A stretch of DNA of 64,000 nucleotides. It comes from Acorus gramineus (taxonomy: Eukaryota; Streptophyta; Magnoliopsida; Acorales; Acoraceae). The notes beneath the pieces were generated by a model, which was not told the origin of the DNA, searched no databases, and saw nothing but the letters and a program-made list of their open reading frames with translations. A program made the position numbers and the translations under genes. Where the stretch lies: contig CM060854.1 of assembly GCA_030737835.1 (NCBI GenBank), forward strand, positions 17,092,859 through 17,156,858. The letters are read 5' to 3'. This document shows positions 15,601-27,183 of the stretch, piece after piece. Within the stretch, counting starts at the first letter, position 1. Each line of letters opens with the position of its first letter.

Positions 15601-18600
15601 TCTTTACTGTTTCGTTCTTTCGAGGGGATCTAATTATCTCTAAAATTAAATACATGCCTTATATGATTCAGCATAGTGTTAAGTCATGTGAAGAAATGAG
15701 ATTTGCATAAAAGATGTCAGTCAAGTAAAATGTTATAATATACTTGGTTTTACCTAACAAGGATACCCTGAATCTGGGCATTGAAGTGTTGTTGCATCTG
15801 TGTCAAACACTGCCAAACACGTGGCTCAAAATGAATCATACCCACCAACATTTTGGTGGTTCTGCATGAGCACCTGTCTAATAATAGTACGTATGCACAT
15901 CTCAGACACTGGTGCATCTGTTCATATCACCTTTAAGCAATCATGTTCTTATACCAGAAGGTTTTCTAGTTAAATATCTACTTTTTTCCCCAAAATTTCT
16001 CCATAGCATCTTTCATATTTTATTCATATTAAGCACAAAATGAAATACAGGCAATAGAGGGTCATAAACACCTTACCTGTCCAGGATGCATATGTATTTT
16101 AACATCAAGGAAAAAAGAACAAAAAATCGCTTGTGTTTCATTCTTGTATTTTAGATTGAAGACTGTATGCTTTTATAAAATTTTCTTATTATATTTTGTC
16201 ATGTGATCCTGTGTAGGTTAAGAATAAAATTGTCCGTGAGGTTATAGATTTTGTGAAGGGACACCAGTCTCTATTTGATCAAATTCTTAGGGAAGATGTT
16301 TTTCAAGCAGATGACTTGACATTGGAACAGATCAGTCTTGTTGTATCTATACTTACTAAGGTTAGTACATGAATCCTTTAATGATTTTAGTTTCATACAC
16401 CCATTTGTTAAAAGTTAAAAGTTTTTCTAATTATGTTTCAACACTGGTTTTCCTTGAAGGTTTGGCCCTATGAAGAGAATGATAATTTTGGGTTTGTTCA
16501 AGAGCTCTTTGCGAAGATGTGTGCTCTTTTCCCGCTTGAAGATGACTCATCTGGTCTTTCCAAGGCATTGCAGTCCCTTGAGGTGAACTTCCACATTTCC
16601 TTCTGCACTTGATGTATCTAAGAAATAAAGTGGATGTAAAGCTAATGTCCTGTCAATATCTCAAATCTTCAGAAACAAAGGAATTCCGAGCTGGCCATGT
16701 GCCGATTACGCCTCAATCTTTGTTCTTACCTATATATATTGGTCACCAAGAAGTCATTGAGATTGCAGGTATGCAGAAGTCATATCACTGCCACAAAATG
16801 TGTGTGTGTGTGTGTTTCACAATTATTATGTGTATTAAATTCCTGTGATAAAATCCTGAGAATGCAGTTGGAGTTATTTGTGTTGCATCTTGCTTACAAT
16901 TGAAGATGTTCTAGTAGAATTGGAGTTGTGTGATTGATACATAGATGCACTATTCCCTTTTTACTCCTCTTTTTTTGGGAGGATAGGTAAAAGTTCATCA
17001 TTTGTTACTTTATTTCAAAATAGATAGTGGAAACCTTCTGCGAGGAGCGGAAACTTAAAACCACCTAACCGCTACCCTCAAAAATGGAATTATCATAATT
17101 CTCAGGATCTAATGTTCATATGGAAGGATTTACAACACCACCCCAACCCAAATAAAGAAAGTCTGCCAAATTCTCCCAAGTACATGCTGTTGATTTGCTC
17201 CCAAGTTGGTTGCATAAAATTATCATGAAAGATTTTTTTTCTCATCCCCAAAAATATGCAGTTGTACATGTTGCTTTTATTTTTTCCCTTTATTTCTTTT
17301 ATAATTCTTCTTAATTGCTTGCATGGTTATTTTATATTTTTCTTGTCTTTCAGTGTATATCTAGAGCCCTCAATATCTCTAGATGGTTTGTTTGTTCCTC
17401 CCTAATCTATATTTCCCCCATCTTCTTATGAAGTATTACTTATGTTCAAATTTCTTTTCTAAGGGGTTTGTCTTACTTGAAAAAAAAATTGTGTAGTGTG
17501 AAGAACTGCAATGTGAATCATTGTTGTGAAGAATTAATTTTGTATTAACAAGAAGTGATGGTTTTTTTTTTACTGGAAAAGCCATTAGTTAATTATCTTG
17601 AAAGGCATGCATATTTATTCTTTGTTTTTCAAGAAAGAACCTTTGAATCTAAGCCCTCTTATGACAGGTTTCAGATGGTTCTAGTGATTATCGTGAAACC
17701 AGTAGGCGGCTGCAACCCACATTAAGTTTGCTTGTTGATCTTCTCAATTCTGTGGCAATGACTTTAGGAAAGGCAGCCGAGGATAAATCATTATTTCTCA
17801 ACAAGGTAATGTAGATCTAGAAATGAGATTATGTTTGTTAATTTCAAACTATTTATGTAAGAGTTACATTTCTGCTGGGTAATATATCATTTTATTTTGT
17901 TTTCCAGATTCAGGACATTAATGAACTATCTAGGCAGGAGGTTGATGAAATTATCAATATGTTTGTGAGACAAGACTGTGTCTCATCATTTGACAACATT
18001 CGGAAAAGGTCATGGTTCTCACAACTTTTCAAACTTATACTTTTTTTTCCTGTTCAGGAAACCAAGGGGTACCTTTTCTGATATATTTCGGTGCCTATAT
18101 GATTATATTTGGACTCTAATTGTGTTCAATTTTTGGCTTTAATGTTTAATAGTCACGAACCAAGCTTTTGTTAAGTTGATAAGCATCTCCCACCTCTGTG
18201 AAAGAGCTCAAGGGATCAAATCCTGGGGAGCACCATTTTTCCAAAAAAAAAAAAGTTTAATAGTCAACTTAAGTTTGGTTGTTTTTGTTTTATGAACCTG
18301 TCTAACTTGTCATGTAGTTGTGATTAGTAGCTGTTCTGCTTTGTTTGTGTAGGATGATTTGAGATGAATAATGTTGCACTTATTGTGACAACCAAAATCT
18401 ATAAAGAAAAAAGTCGAAGGCTCGCCATTTTTGTGGCGTTCATATGCATATAATTGTGTTTTGTATATACAACATGGCCGTCTGTGCAACCTGCTGTGTT
18501 CCACATGGTTTGGGTAGAATCCAGAGTTGTAGTAATTTTACACTCCCCCCCCCCCCCCCCCCCCCTCCAACCAAATTTTTTTTTTAAATGCAAGACCTTA

Positions 18601-21105
18601 ACAAAATTACTAGTGCATGATGTTAAAACTACCATTGTGACAGCATGTACCGTAGCCTGCTGATGGGAGTGTAATGTGAAAAAGAGGGTTACAGGATCTC
18701 TCTCTTGCGTGTACACACACGATTGTGTGCTTGTGTGTGTGTATCCCATGATTTACTTCCGTATTTTTGTCTAATGTTTCTGTTTGTTCAAATGTTTCTC
18801 TGTGCGAGTAGTGTGTGTGTTCGGGGATATCTGTTGTACTTTGTATATGTATTTTCAGGCTTGTCATTCTTATTTTCTTTATGTGTATTGTATGGGTTGT
18901 AGATGCTGACAAGGTCTGATTTTGTGTGTTGGTTGTTTACGTGCAGTTTATGTGTTATATTTATAGTGAATGCTTTTCTAACTGCCTAAAGAGAAATTGG
19001 ATCTTTCTTTTTCCTGGAGAGGAAAAAAACCTATCTGAATTGTGATGTATATAAATGTAAACATGTGATATTTAACATATGAGGTCTTATGATTGAATGT
19101 GACAGTTGTTTTTTATCCACGACCAAGTATTGAATTTAGTTCTAATGCTCCTGTGAATGATATTAAAAATTTGAATAGAAAATCTGGAAATGTTTGATAG
19201 CCAGACAAATGACTTGTTTTCATGAATGAGACTGGATAACCATGCAGTTGTTCTGTTTTGATTACATGATGATGCCTTGGAAAAATAAAAACATGCACCC
19301 AAGTAGTCTGCTCAAGCTTGCTATACAAATACAAAAACATGTCTATTTAAGTTCATATGTGATAGCAGCGGCTTACAGTGAGGCAAAAGAGAAGAAATTT
19401 GAGGATCCTTTTACTTAGAAATTTCTTACCGTCAAATATTAATTCTTGTCGGCCTTAGGATTAATTATGATTAACTAATTAGATTATTGATTAGAATATA
19501 ATGTGTTTATTTTGATTAAAATTATATGAAGAGGTTTTATGTTAAGGGGGCACTTCTTTGTAAACACCACTATTTAATTTCAGTTGGCCCCAAACTGTTG
19601 GGATATTGGCTATGTTATTTTATGCATCATCTGGTTTATTTATTTCATAGGATTGGTTTTTTATTGTCTAATTTGATACTACTATATAATTGGATTTTTA
19701 GTTTTCTGGATGTCCTTTTTGCCTTGGATAATTATTGAATTTTTTATTTCCTTAATTTTCATTTGGGCTTATGATAAAGTAGGATCAATATTTTGTTATA
19801 ATGTTTGCCAAGTACTATGAAGATTTTTTTTAATTTAATTAAGAGTTCCACCAAAAGAAACATCTGAAATGCATTGTTTTATTATGATGTATTAAATGAT
19901 TAAACTGGATTCTGATGCATGATGACAGATTTGAGAAATTTTTCTTGCTGCCATCTCATAGAATTTGCATGTGTTGCAGGAGGTATATAGCAATGGTTGA
20001 AATGTGTCGAATGGCTGGTAACAGGGATCAGCTCATTACTCTGTTACTCCATCTTGCAGAGCGTGCAATTTACATCCTCCTCGTTCATTTCCAAGATAGG
20101 TAGTAGCTATGGATGTTTCTTTGATTATTATCGAATTTGTTCACTTTTTGAAAATGTGATTTTACTTTTTTTTAATTTAGTAAACTTGCTGTTTTCAATA
20201 ATGGTAATGATTACTGGTTTCACATGGCAGCAAGACTTGCTCTGGAGTGGATCTTCAGATGTTATGTGGGAAGTTACTTCCAGCTTTAGAAAGATTTGAA
20301 CTACTGAATGAGGTATGTGCTCATTGATATTTGTAATATTTGTAAAAGAAGTATAGACAAGTCAGAGAATATGTTGATTAAGTCAATATGACCTAATGGA
20401 GACATGGTATTAAAAGCCCAAAAATCCACTACACTGATGCATTAATGTGTGACATTTTGATGCCTTAATTGTAGGCCATTACTAATGTAGATTGCTTTGT
20501 CAAAAAAGATTTTTATCTCCACAATTTTATATGACAAGATTGGGTTGAGATGACGTGTGTTCCTAATGTGTATATTCCCGATAATAAAATGTGTATAATG
20601 TCATACCCTGCTAATGTTTAAGCACTATTCCCGTGGAGATATGACTGCTTTTTGGGCGCTGAGTCCTCTTCTGTGAAAGATGATTGATCCATCGCAACCT
20701 TACGAATGGATTTCAATGAAATTGTTTGCTGATAAAGGTTCTTCTGCTATTATCTAAGAAAGCAAATATGTGTGTTTTTTCCTCGAGGGTATTCTATGGG
20801 TCATCTTCGAAGTTCTTTAACCTCATAATCTGTGCATCATCAAAGAAGAGAAAAAAAATTTAGTTCATGTTTTTAGCTCCTCCTAACACTGCTTGCTTTT
20901 AAGTTGCATATCAAGATTCTCATGAGATGAAAGGTTGCTGAAGAATTAGTTCTTTGCATAATGCTTATCCTCCAGTTTGTAACTTCTTCATCTGATTGTT
21001 CTATGGCTGCTCCTTGTTCAGGACAAAACGGGATGTAATCTGAAAGTATTCCTTAGGTGGGTCAGCTCACTCAAGGAGTTGACGATTCGCAGAATGGACG
21101 TTTGA
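648..21105 (+). CDS. NUP205: Nuclear pore complex protein NUP205, C-terminal 1,296 residues (5' end outside window)
   Basis: NUP205 is a large alpha-solenoid protein of the inner-ring scaffold of the nuclear pore. The reading frame is open through 32 exons with matching splice phases: 648-749, 1361-1495, 2538-2668, 2765-2884, 3876-3999, 4509-4706, 4773-4891, 5043-5193, 5271-5383, 5468-5549, 5629-5715, 5821-5898, 9618-9803, 10229-10321, 10401-10514, 10710-10880, 10983-11038, 11904-11976, 12061-12251, 12371-12500, 12589-12666, 13386-13550, 14965-15135, 15210-15344, 16217-16360, 16460-16582, 16673-16768, 17668-17805, 17908-18008, 19980-20099, 20231-20312, 21022-21105. They total 3,891 nt ending in TGA. 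Recognisable family stretches include WFPDIEPLFKLLSYENVPPY, NISRPAPNITHLLLKF, RQEVDEIINM and the tail LKELTI. No frameshift or internal stop is seen. The intron after 4891 has a GC donor. Identification is from recall of plant NUP205 sequences; the product is near certain. Confidence 0.95.
3217..3798 (-). mobile_element. 5'-truncated LINE in a NUP205 intron with perfect 11-bp TSD
   Basis: The insert starts on the plus strand with a poly-T run, which is the poly(A) tail of a minus-strand LINE. It is bracketed by TCCACAATCAC at 3206-3216 and 3799-3809. The minus-strand translation contains a Cys-rich stretch followed by HIIIDCPIAKQVWSLLKEA, typical of the zf-RVT segment near the C-terminus of plant LINE reverse transcriptases. 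Frames are broken by stops, so it is dead. Confidence 0.85.
6287..6445 (-). mobile_element. Short 5'-truncated LINE tail in a NUP205 intron with 14-bp TSD
   Basis: A T-rich tract followed by about 130 bp of LINE 3'-end-like sequence (ggtaggcatcctacc, similar to the 3' end of the element at 3217) lies between two perfect copies of AACAATGCATCAAT, at 6273-6286 and 6446-6459. This is the signature of target-primed reverse transcription with the element on the minus strand. Confidence 0.8.
8272..8416 (+). mobile_element. Possible tRNA-derived SINE
   Basis: The segment begins with a box-A-like stretch (TGCCCAGTGGTAAAGAG) and ends in a run of about 16 A. It is about 145 bp long, the size of plant SINEs. 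A convincing box B and flanking duplication were not found, so it may instead be another class of short retro-insert. Confidence 0.4.
8900..9232 (+). mobile_element. Probable LINE 3' fragment in NUP205 intron (3.7-kb intron 5899-9617)
   Basis: The stretch ends with gtagattgcctaccatttcc and an A-rich tail, closely like the 3' ends seen in the opposite orientation at 3217-3250 and 6300-6330 and in the same orientation near 1780-1805. A 9-bp match, AACTGCTTG, is present near 8890 and after the tail near 9232, but it is short enough to be chance. The left boundary is uncertain. The rest of this intron shows no coding exon I could fit to NUP205. Confidence 0.4.
12940..13001 (-). mobile_element. 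62-bp LINE/SINE-tail insertion with 13-bp TSD
   Basis: A poly-T run plus about 45 bp (containing ggttggccagctaccacc) is flanked by perfect AAGAAAACCTTAT copies at 12927-12939 and 13002-13014. It is an extremely 5'-truncated retro-insertion inside a NUP205 intron. Confidence 0.8.
13750..14475. repeat. Uncertain element with inverted ATATGCGGTTT motifs
   Basis: In the intron 13551-14964 the motif ATGCGGTTT occurs twice at the left (about 13753 and 13802), and its reverse complement, (A)ACCGCATAT, occurs three times at the right (about 14394-14466). Subterminal motifs in opposite orientation at the two ends are a habit of hAT-type DNA transposons. No clear terminal repeat or target duplication was found. 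Confidence 0.25.
18156..18254 (+). mobile_element. tRNA-derived SINE with 12-bp TSD
   Basis: A 99-bp unit has a box-A-like segment (GTTAAGTTGATAAGC), a good box B (GGATCAAATCC) and a terminal poly(A). It is flanked by perfect copies of GTTTAATAGTCA at 18144-18155 and 18255-18266. This is a classical plant SINE inserted in the 2-kb NUP205 intron 18009-19979. Confidence 0.8.
18545..18565. repeat. Poly-C tract (21 C)
   Basis: A pure C run in a NUP205 intron, followed by a T run. About 150 bp downstream (18709-18820) the intron has a GT/AC-rich stretch. Length in the source assembly is likely unreliable. Confidence 0.9.
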
Positions 21106-21667
21106 AAGAAAGGAGAAAGATGGATAGATTATTGTTAGAGATCCTCTTGGTTATTGCAAGCAGTTGGCATAGATATCAAGCGATAATGTTAAGCGACGCA
21201 GTGGATACTTAAGTGACGATATATTGGGTTTCACACACCAAATGAGTCACGATGACGCGATTGTGTATATATTGTAAAACTAAAGTATGTAAGAGAAATT
21301 GCTGGGTGTTTATCCTGCTGCTAATTTATACGAAGCGAGCAGGTTGTCATCTTGGCTTGCAAATTTCATACAGTTGGTAATTATGTTAAGCTACACATTA
21401 ATGATTGTATGACAATTGAATCTTAGCCGCTGAGATACATCCATCCCCCACAGGTCCTTGTCCGCACAATATTATCTAATAATTTATTCGGCTTTGAATT
21501 GCATTATATTTTCACAATCCATTTGAGGTTGGCAACAATTGCTAGGAAATGAACAATAGAATATCATGCATTACATGGTGCCTTCTCCAGATGGTAATCA
21601 TGGTTACTTTGTTACATTGCCACTAATGACACTTGTTTGAATGTGTAAGATGGTGTTATACAAACAT

Positions 21668-21945
21668 GGGATTTTTGCACATATACCCTTCAAAAAATCC
21701 TGTATTGTCAAAATACCCCCCTTGTAATTTTATTACCACATTCACCTCTCGAAAGGGTTAAATTGTACATGAATTTGAGGGGTATTTATGCATATTATAA
21801 ATATTTTAAGTATTGCAAGAATATTCTCAAAAGGATATTCATGCACAATTTTAAAAAAATGGGTTAATGAAAATAATAATTCGTCTAGAGTATTTGACAA
21901 AATGTGATTTTTTCAAGAGAACATATGCAAAAAAAAAAAAAAAAC
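21668..21945. mobile_element. Foldback MITE in the NUP205/DUF3119 intergenic region
   Basis: The left end (TTTTTGCACATATACCC, then TTCAAAAAATC and TGTCAAAATACCC) matches the reverse complement of the right end over about 45 bp at roughly 75% identity. This gives a 280-bp hairpin-forming element. The duplicated target site is not clear. The rest of the gap 21106-22098 between the two convergent genes shows only 3' UTR-like AT-rich sequence. Confidence 0.55.
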
Positions 21946-22098
21946 ACACTCTAAAAACAACTTGTTTAACCTGATCCACAGCAGTAAATATTTTGAGCTC
22001 ATACAACAACAATCACAGTGGATTAAGTATTAACAAGAGAATAAAAATTCACATTCAGACCGCGTCGTGTGATGGATATGTGTATGATTTACAATTCT

Positions 22099-25000
22099 TC
22101 AATCCTCTTTTGGTCCACTTGTTTTTGATGGTCCAGCTCTCTCAACCATGACATCATAGAGCTGCTTCCCATTCTGCGGAAGGTAATGTAAGACATGAAG
22201 GTAATTGTATCAAAGACATGCTTGTATTCAGTTGTTCACGATTTTGTACTCACAAAAATTACAGGAAAGAAGTGCACTTGGCCTTCTGGTTTTGTTTGTG
22301 CCTCCTTAAAATATACCAGGATAGGAAAATTTGGCCACCAAAGCTCCCAGTTGATAAATGTTGAATACCTATGAAATATTATTCAACAAGTGAATTAACT
22401 AAATTTTATTGTTTGAAGATTTGACAAGAACATAGACATACTCACTTCCATCTGTTCTTGCCACCAACAAAGACATTTTCACCAGATTCTTCAAGCTGAT
22501 CACCGACTTTGACCTCCTGATAACATAAAGAGAAAAGTTACCAAGGCAGAAAAAAATATGTATAATTATATGTATAAACAGAGTGAACTCATCATGTTTT
22601 ATTTCCGATCTAATCAATCTGTTATTTTAATAGGCCACAAATTCATCAGAGGCCATGAATGCTCTAAATTGGGAATTCATTTTATTGAACTCATGTCAGA
22701 TGACTGTCCCCAGATGCAACAGAATTAACCAAGTTCCACTTAGGTAGCGTTTGAAAACACAGTTTGAAAAGCAGCTTTTAGCTTTTGCATCTTTATGCAC
22801 ACTCTTTAAGGGTGTAATGATGATGATTTGAGGGTGTAATGATGATGACTGCTTTATAAAACACAGATTTCGAGATACAGTTTAGAGATAAAATCTAGTA
22901 ATGATGATGCATTTAAGTTGACCTGTTTGGTAATAGCTTTTAGCTTTTAAATGATGATGTATTTGAATTGATGTGACTCCAAAAGCTAAAAGATGCTTTT
23001 GGAAACTGTTGCCAAACATGGCCTTAATGTGAAACGATAAAAGCTGATGCCTAAAAGGGTTTACACATTCACTTGTTGCATAAACAGATAAGTGGATGAA
23101 TTACTGCATGATCCCAATTTTAGTTATGTCCCTAGACATCATATAAAAACACCTCCCTTCAGGAATATGGTCAATATTTGAGACATCAGAGATTCAGAGT
23201 AACTTAATATATACTTTGAAAGGCAAAATTTATATAAGATTGCTGGGTGATGCCATATGTCAGCAACATTTAATACAAAGCAGTATGTAGGACTCTACCA
23301 TTTAACATAAGAATCCCATGACTTTTTTTTTTTTTTGGAGAAAAGTGGGCATTGTCATTAAGTATAATGTGATCACAATGACCGAATGGCGATGTGAGGA
23401 ATAGAAGATAATAAAAGCAACAAAGAAAGGGAAGAAAACAAAAGACCAACGCCTCCCGACCCAAGCAAGCGCCAATCACTAGACGCCGGGTGGACGAGAG
23501 TTCACCCGGCGATGTTTTACATTAAAAGTCCTACTCCCCTTCCAAGACTTGTTACAAGGAAATGGGTCAATAATTCCTCCCCATAAATACAAATAAAAAC
23601 TTATGTGGGCTAATTGAAAATATTTCTTCCAAAATTTTTTGTTTATGCTGTCAACCAATCATTAATGGATATCATGTCTTTCATGTTACCATAAGAGAAA
23701 AAAATGAAGAGAAAACTAACCAGGGCCTCGTCATCAAATACGAATCTTACTCTAGTCGTCTGCAATGGTACATCAGCACACAAAAAAGAAACAGAAATAT
23801 TATTTATTAGTTACTGTTAAGATCTGGCATAAATAGAACAATGAAATGTTCAGGTCATGTAACACCAGACATACAATTTATTTCAAATGTTCACAGCAAA
23901 GGCAAAACAGCCATTATACCATGCCACAAAGAATTAAAGCCTTCGAGAAATTGAGAATTTGCCTTCAAATTTAGATAAAAACTAGACTTGCACAAGAAAA
24001 ATTAATAAAAGATAAGATAAACTGTTACCAGATCCCACATTATTAATTTGAAAAGGATGACTTAAAGGAACACAGAGGCTTCACAAATTGAGATATAAAG
24101 CAATTAGTAAGATATCTCTTTATGTGACATATGTTTGTACCTGGAACAGTAGCAGCAATCCAAGGAGACCACATGGAGCGGATAGTAAAAGATTATCCGT
24201 GTATGCAAACCCACCCGCTAAGCCTATTTCCATTTGTGAGGTTAATAAAATGAGCAACAATGCAATATTTGTAAAGGAAAGCATTTATTCCTTACAGAAT
24301 ACAACCAACAAACATGCTACCATAAAATTTAGTAGACGTGATCCAGACATGGGTTATTTTATTCTAATATTTGCCTTATGGAGAGTATTCCACATGGGTT
24401 ACAAGTGATCCCCAAGAAAGTCATTAATTAACCTTATAAGGGTGGATTATTTTCCATTGATATAATTGATATAACAGCGGGATAAATAAACATATGAATT
24501 GATTACTCAATCCTCCTGGTTATAAGTTTTCCTGCAGGACACAGTGTCCTGGTAATAAAATATATTTTTTTCCTTTTTCTTTGCATGTGCCATGAAATTC
24601 TTTCATACAGATCAAAATCTAATAGGACATAGTAACTATAACTGCTCAAACTTTATATGCACTACTCACCAAGCAAGACGACTGGTATTCTATAATCTGG
24701 GTCAGGGATCACAGTTTCCCTTTTCCTAGTTCTTCCTGCAAGCTGTGAAAGCATAACATTGTTCAATATTGACATTCAATGCACCACACAAACATGCTAA
24801 TAAAGAATCCTCCATTCAACTTTATAGTGAACCATGTGAACTCTATTCTTAAAAAACCAATTAAGAATAAACCCTAATATGTTTAGAAAGCTATTCTCAC
24901 TGATTGGAGCAGAAAAAAAATTATCAACTTAACTACATCAAGTATAACAAATTGCACTCATCAGAAAAGGAAACATATTAACAAGCACAGGTGCAAGGAG

Positions 25001-25960
25001 TCGAGGACTTCAGACCACTGATGCAAAGGCGCCATAACTTCCTCGACCACGAAAACTCCCCTTGCCCATAAATCCCTTACAGGAACAGGTTGCATCATAG
25101 AACGACTTCCTTGAATTCCACGCAAAACCTTTCACTTCTCGATCTGTTCCAAATGACAAGTATTCAGTCTAATATAGTATAACTTTCCATAAACAGCATT
25201 AGAAGTCACACATTTTAAAAGAAGAAGGTCATGTATCTATGACTTTGCCTTCATTTTTCTTACAAAGGGTTCTATTTTTTTTTTTTTTTTTTTGAAAATG
25301 AATACAAAGGGTTCTATTACATGCCATCAAACTTGGAATCCATTACTCATATAATATTGAATAATTCATAGGTCAGAGAATTTGATTCTATAAAAAAAAC
25401 ATTTATATTTTATCAATTAATCACTCAATCTACTCACAACCCTCAATGTGAGCCGACCACAGTATGTAAATATGTCATTTTTCAATGAATTCTCAACAAC
25501 CCAATTCACTTGGTTTCCAAAAATCCCAAATAGCATGATTTTTGGTTAAGCTAATCCATCTTTTCTGATGAACAATCCAAACACAGGGTGCTAAAGTTTC
25601 AATGTAAAACGTTTGAATTGTTTTTCACTGACATGTAGCGTTCATGAAATTCCCACTGCATCAGTAACGGTTACCCTATAAAAACGTGTTTTTTGAACTT
25701 CCAAACAGAATATCAATTTGGGAAACTAAAAAATGCCTTTTGAAACATTGCAATTTTAATCAATACAAAAATTCTAAAAAAAATCAGAAGAGATTTCTAC
25801 ATGTATTCATAAAAAATATTCATAAAAAAATCCCAATTTTGCAGAAATATCAGATTATAAAGAGAACCCACATATCAGACAACAAAAATTACAAAAAAAT
25901 AAAATCCTTACGTGAAGAGGAGATCATAAATCGAGGGCTCAACAAGAGAGCACTCTCCAT
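22099..25960 (-). CDS. DUF3119 family protein, probable plastid membrane protein (complete, 210 aa)
   Basis: Eight exons, listed from the start codon: 25912-25960, 25016-25143, 24670-24742, 24141-24223, 23721-23759, 22446-22516, 22254-22368, 22099-22173. They sum to 633 nt with consistent phases and stop TGA. Residues 1 to about 60 (MESALLLSPRFMISSS, then a Ser/Arg/Gly-rich stretch without acidic clusters) look like a chloroplast transit peptide. Residues 60-83 carry RETVIPDPDYRIPVVLL. Residues 78-111 form one or two hydrophobic segments. The soluble end has EVKVGDQLEESGENVFVGG, YSTFINWELWWPNFPILVYF and NGKQLYDVMVERAGPS, which I recognise from the DUF3119 family of cyanobacteria and plastids. 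The function is unknown in the family. Exons 3-8 are firm; exons 1-2 are inferred from splice sites and phase, with the exon 2 donor (GTG/gtctga) the weakest call. Confidence 0.85.
22742..23029. mobile_element. hAT-like MITE in a DUF3119 gene intron
   Basis: The left end AGGTAGCGTTTGAAAACA and the reverse complement of the right end, AGGCCATGTTTGGCAACA, match with gaps. The TTTTAGCTTTTG block further in is shared in inverted orientation as well. The size of about 290 bp and the GTTTGG-type terminus fit non-autonomous hAT elements. I could not match an 8-bp duplication. Confidence 0.5.
23320..23520 (-). mobile_element. Probable retro-insert tail (LINE or similar) in a DUF3119 intron
   Basis: A run of T (poly(A) of a minus-strand insert) is followed by about 190 bp that is richer in GC than the surrounding intron and holds no exon. 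It includes a perfect 9-bp stem, CGCCGGGTG (23484-23492) with CACCCGGCG (23503-23511). No target duplication was found. Confidence 0.35.
25277..25302 (-). mobile_element. 26-bp retro-insertion relic with 16-bp TSD
   Basis: Only a T run plus GAAAATGAA separates two perfect copies of TACAAAGGGTTCTATT (25261-25276 and 25303-25318). It looks like a target-primed event in which almost only the poly(A) tail was copied. It lies in intron 1 of the DUF3119 gene. Confidence 0.75.
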
Positions 25961-26033
25961 TTTTTTTATCTAATATATTTTGTTTTTAAAATGGCTTTTT
26001 TGTTCTGTAACTTGTAAGGACAGCATTTCCCAG

Positions 26034-26598
26034 TGGGGGAGGTTATTTCAACCCCCTTTTATTGCAATCCCACCCCACTTTTTTTAACCCACCCCATCCA
26101 CATGTCAAATTTTACACAGGGTGACCCACCCCGTCAGATTTTTTCCCTCTTCTCTTTCTCCCTCCTCTGCTCCAAATCTCATCTCACTCTCTCCCTCCGC
26201 CAGTCTCTCCCCCCTCCTCCCCCTGTTCACCTGCGGCCTCCTTGAACCGCTGTGGTGGTGGTGCTTCTTCTTCTTCCTCCTCTGCCCCACGCAGATCCCT
26301 TTTGGGTTTCAGGGACTTCGAGAGATGGTAACCCAACTCTCCTTTTTTTCTCCTTCTCCTCCTCCTCCTCCTCCTGGGTTCTTGAACCCTTCTTCAACCT
26401 TTGCAGAAGACCCACTCTAGGTCACTTCTTCCTCTTCTTCTGCCACCCTTTCTTCTTCACCTCCAAGAACATTTTTTTTTTCTTTTAAAACAAATGTTTT
26501 ATTTTATGTTTTGTTTGTTTTTGGACAATAATTTTAGTTGATCTTTTTGGACAAGACAAATAATTTAATGGGTCTTTTTAAGAGAAGATCATAGAAGT

Positions 26599-26635
<37 letters not shown>

Positions 26636-27054
26636 ATTTTTACTGATCACATGTTTATGTAACTCTTGTATTGCATGTAGAGAAAGAAAAGGAAGAGTTG
26701 GAGGAAGGGATCCCAAACTTGTATTTTTGGATTGGTTGAAAAAACATGTCTTCAGATTGGTTTACAACACTCACATGACGGGTGCTGGGGAATGGTTCCA
26801 CCACAAATAAAATGTCGTCATTGATAGCCGCCGGAGAGCCTGCCGGTGTTAGTGGATGGAGGGGACAGTCACTGAAGAAGTCAGTAGCTGCAATAATAGC
26901 TGAAGGGAGAGGAAGGGAAAAAAGTGCGGGAGAGAGAAGGGCACGCGAATGGGTAGGGGTGGGTTCTGCATAGTTGTAGTAGATCATAAAAAAATGTTTT
27001 TCATTTTCTAATGGGGTTGGGTTCTAATTTGTTGGGGCTGGGTATATAGCTCCC
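26034..27054. mobile_element. Possible long-TIR DNA element with CT-rich arms
   Basis: The left side reads GGGGGAGGTTATTTCAACCC and the reverse complement of the right side reads GGGGAGCTATATACCCAGCC. Both continue into an AACCCaACCCCA-like block and then into CT-rich sequence, so the two ends resemble each other in inverted orientation over at least 45 bp at about 65%. No clear duplication was found. It lies directly upstream of the DUF3119 start codon and may supply or disturb its promoter. An alternative is that the CT-rich arms are only coincidental simple sequence. Confidence 0.35.
26603..26634. repeat. (TC)16 microsatellite
   Basis: An uninterrupted TC dinucleotide run. Confidence 0.95.
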
Positions 27055-27183
27055 CTATCTCAGTTCCCACACTATCAGGTTTTTTAATGACTTTTATACC
27101 CTTTTACACTATCGAACTCTTTTAATGATTTTTATACCCTTTTTATTGTACTTGAACTACTAACAATCCCTACCTTCTGTTTA

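Noticed and set aside
26121..26420. Plus-strand open frame in CT-rich DNA
   Set aside because: Low-complexity Ser/Pro/Leu/Phe composition in several frames, with no coding signature.
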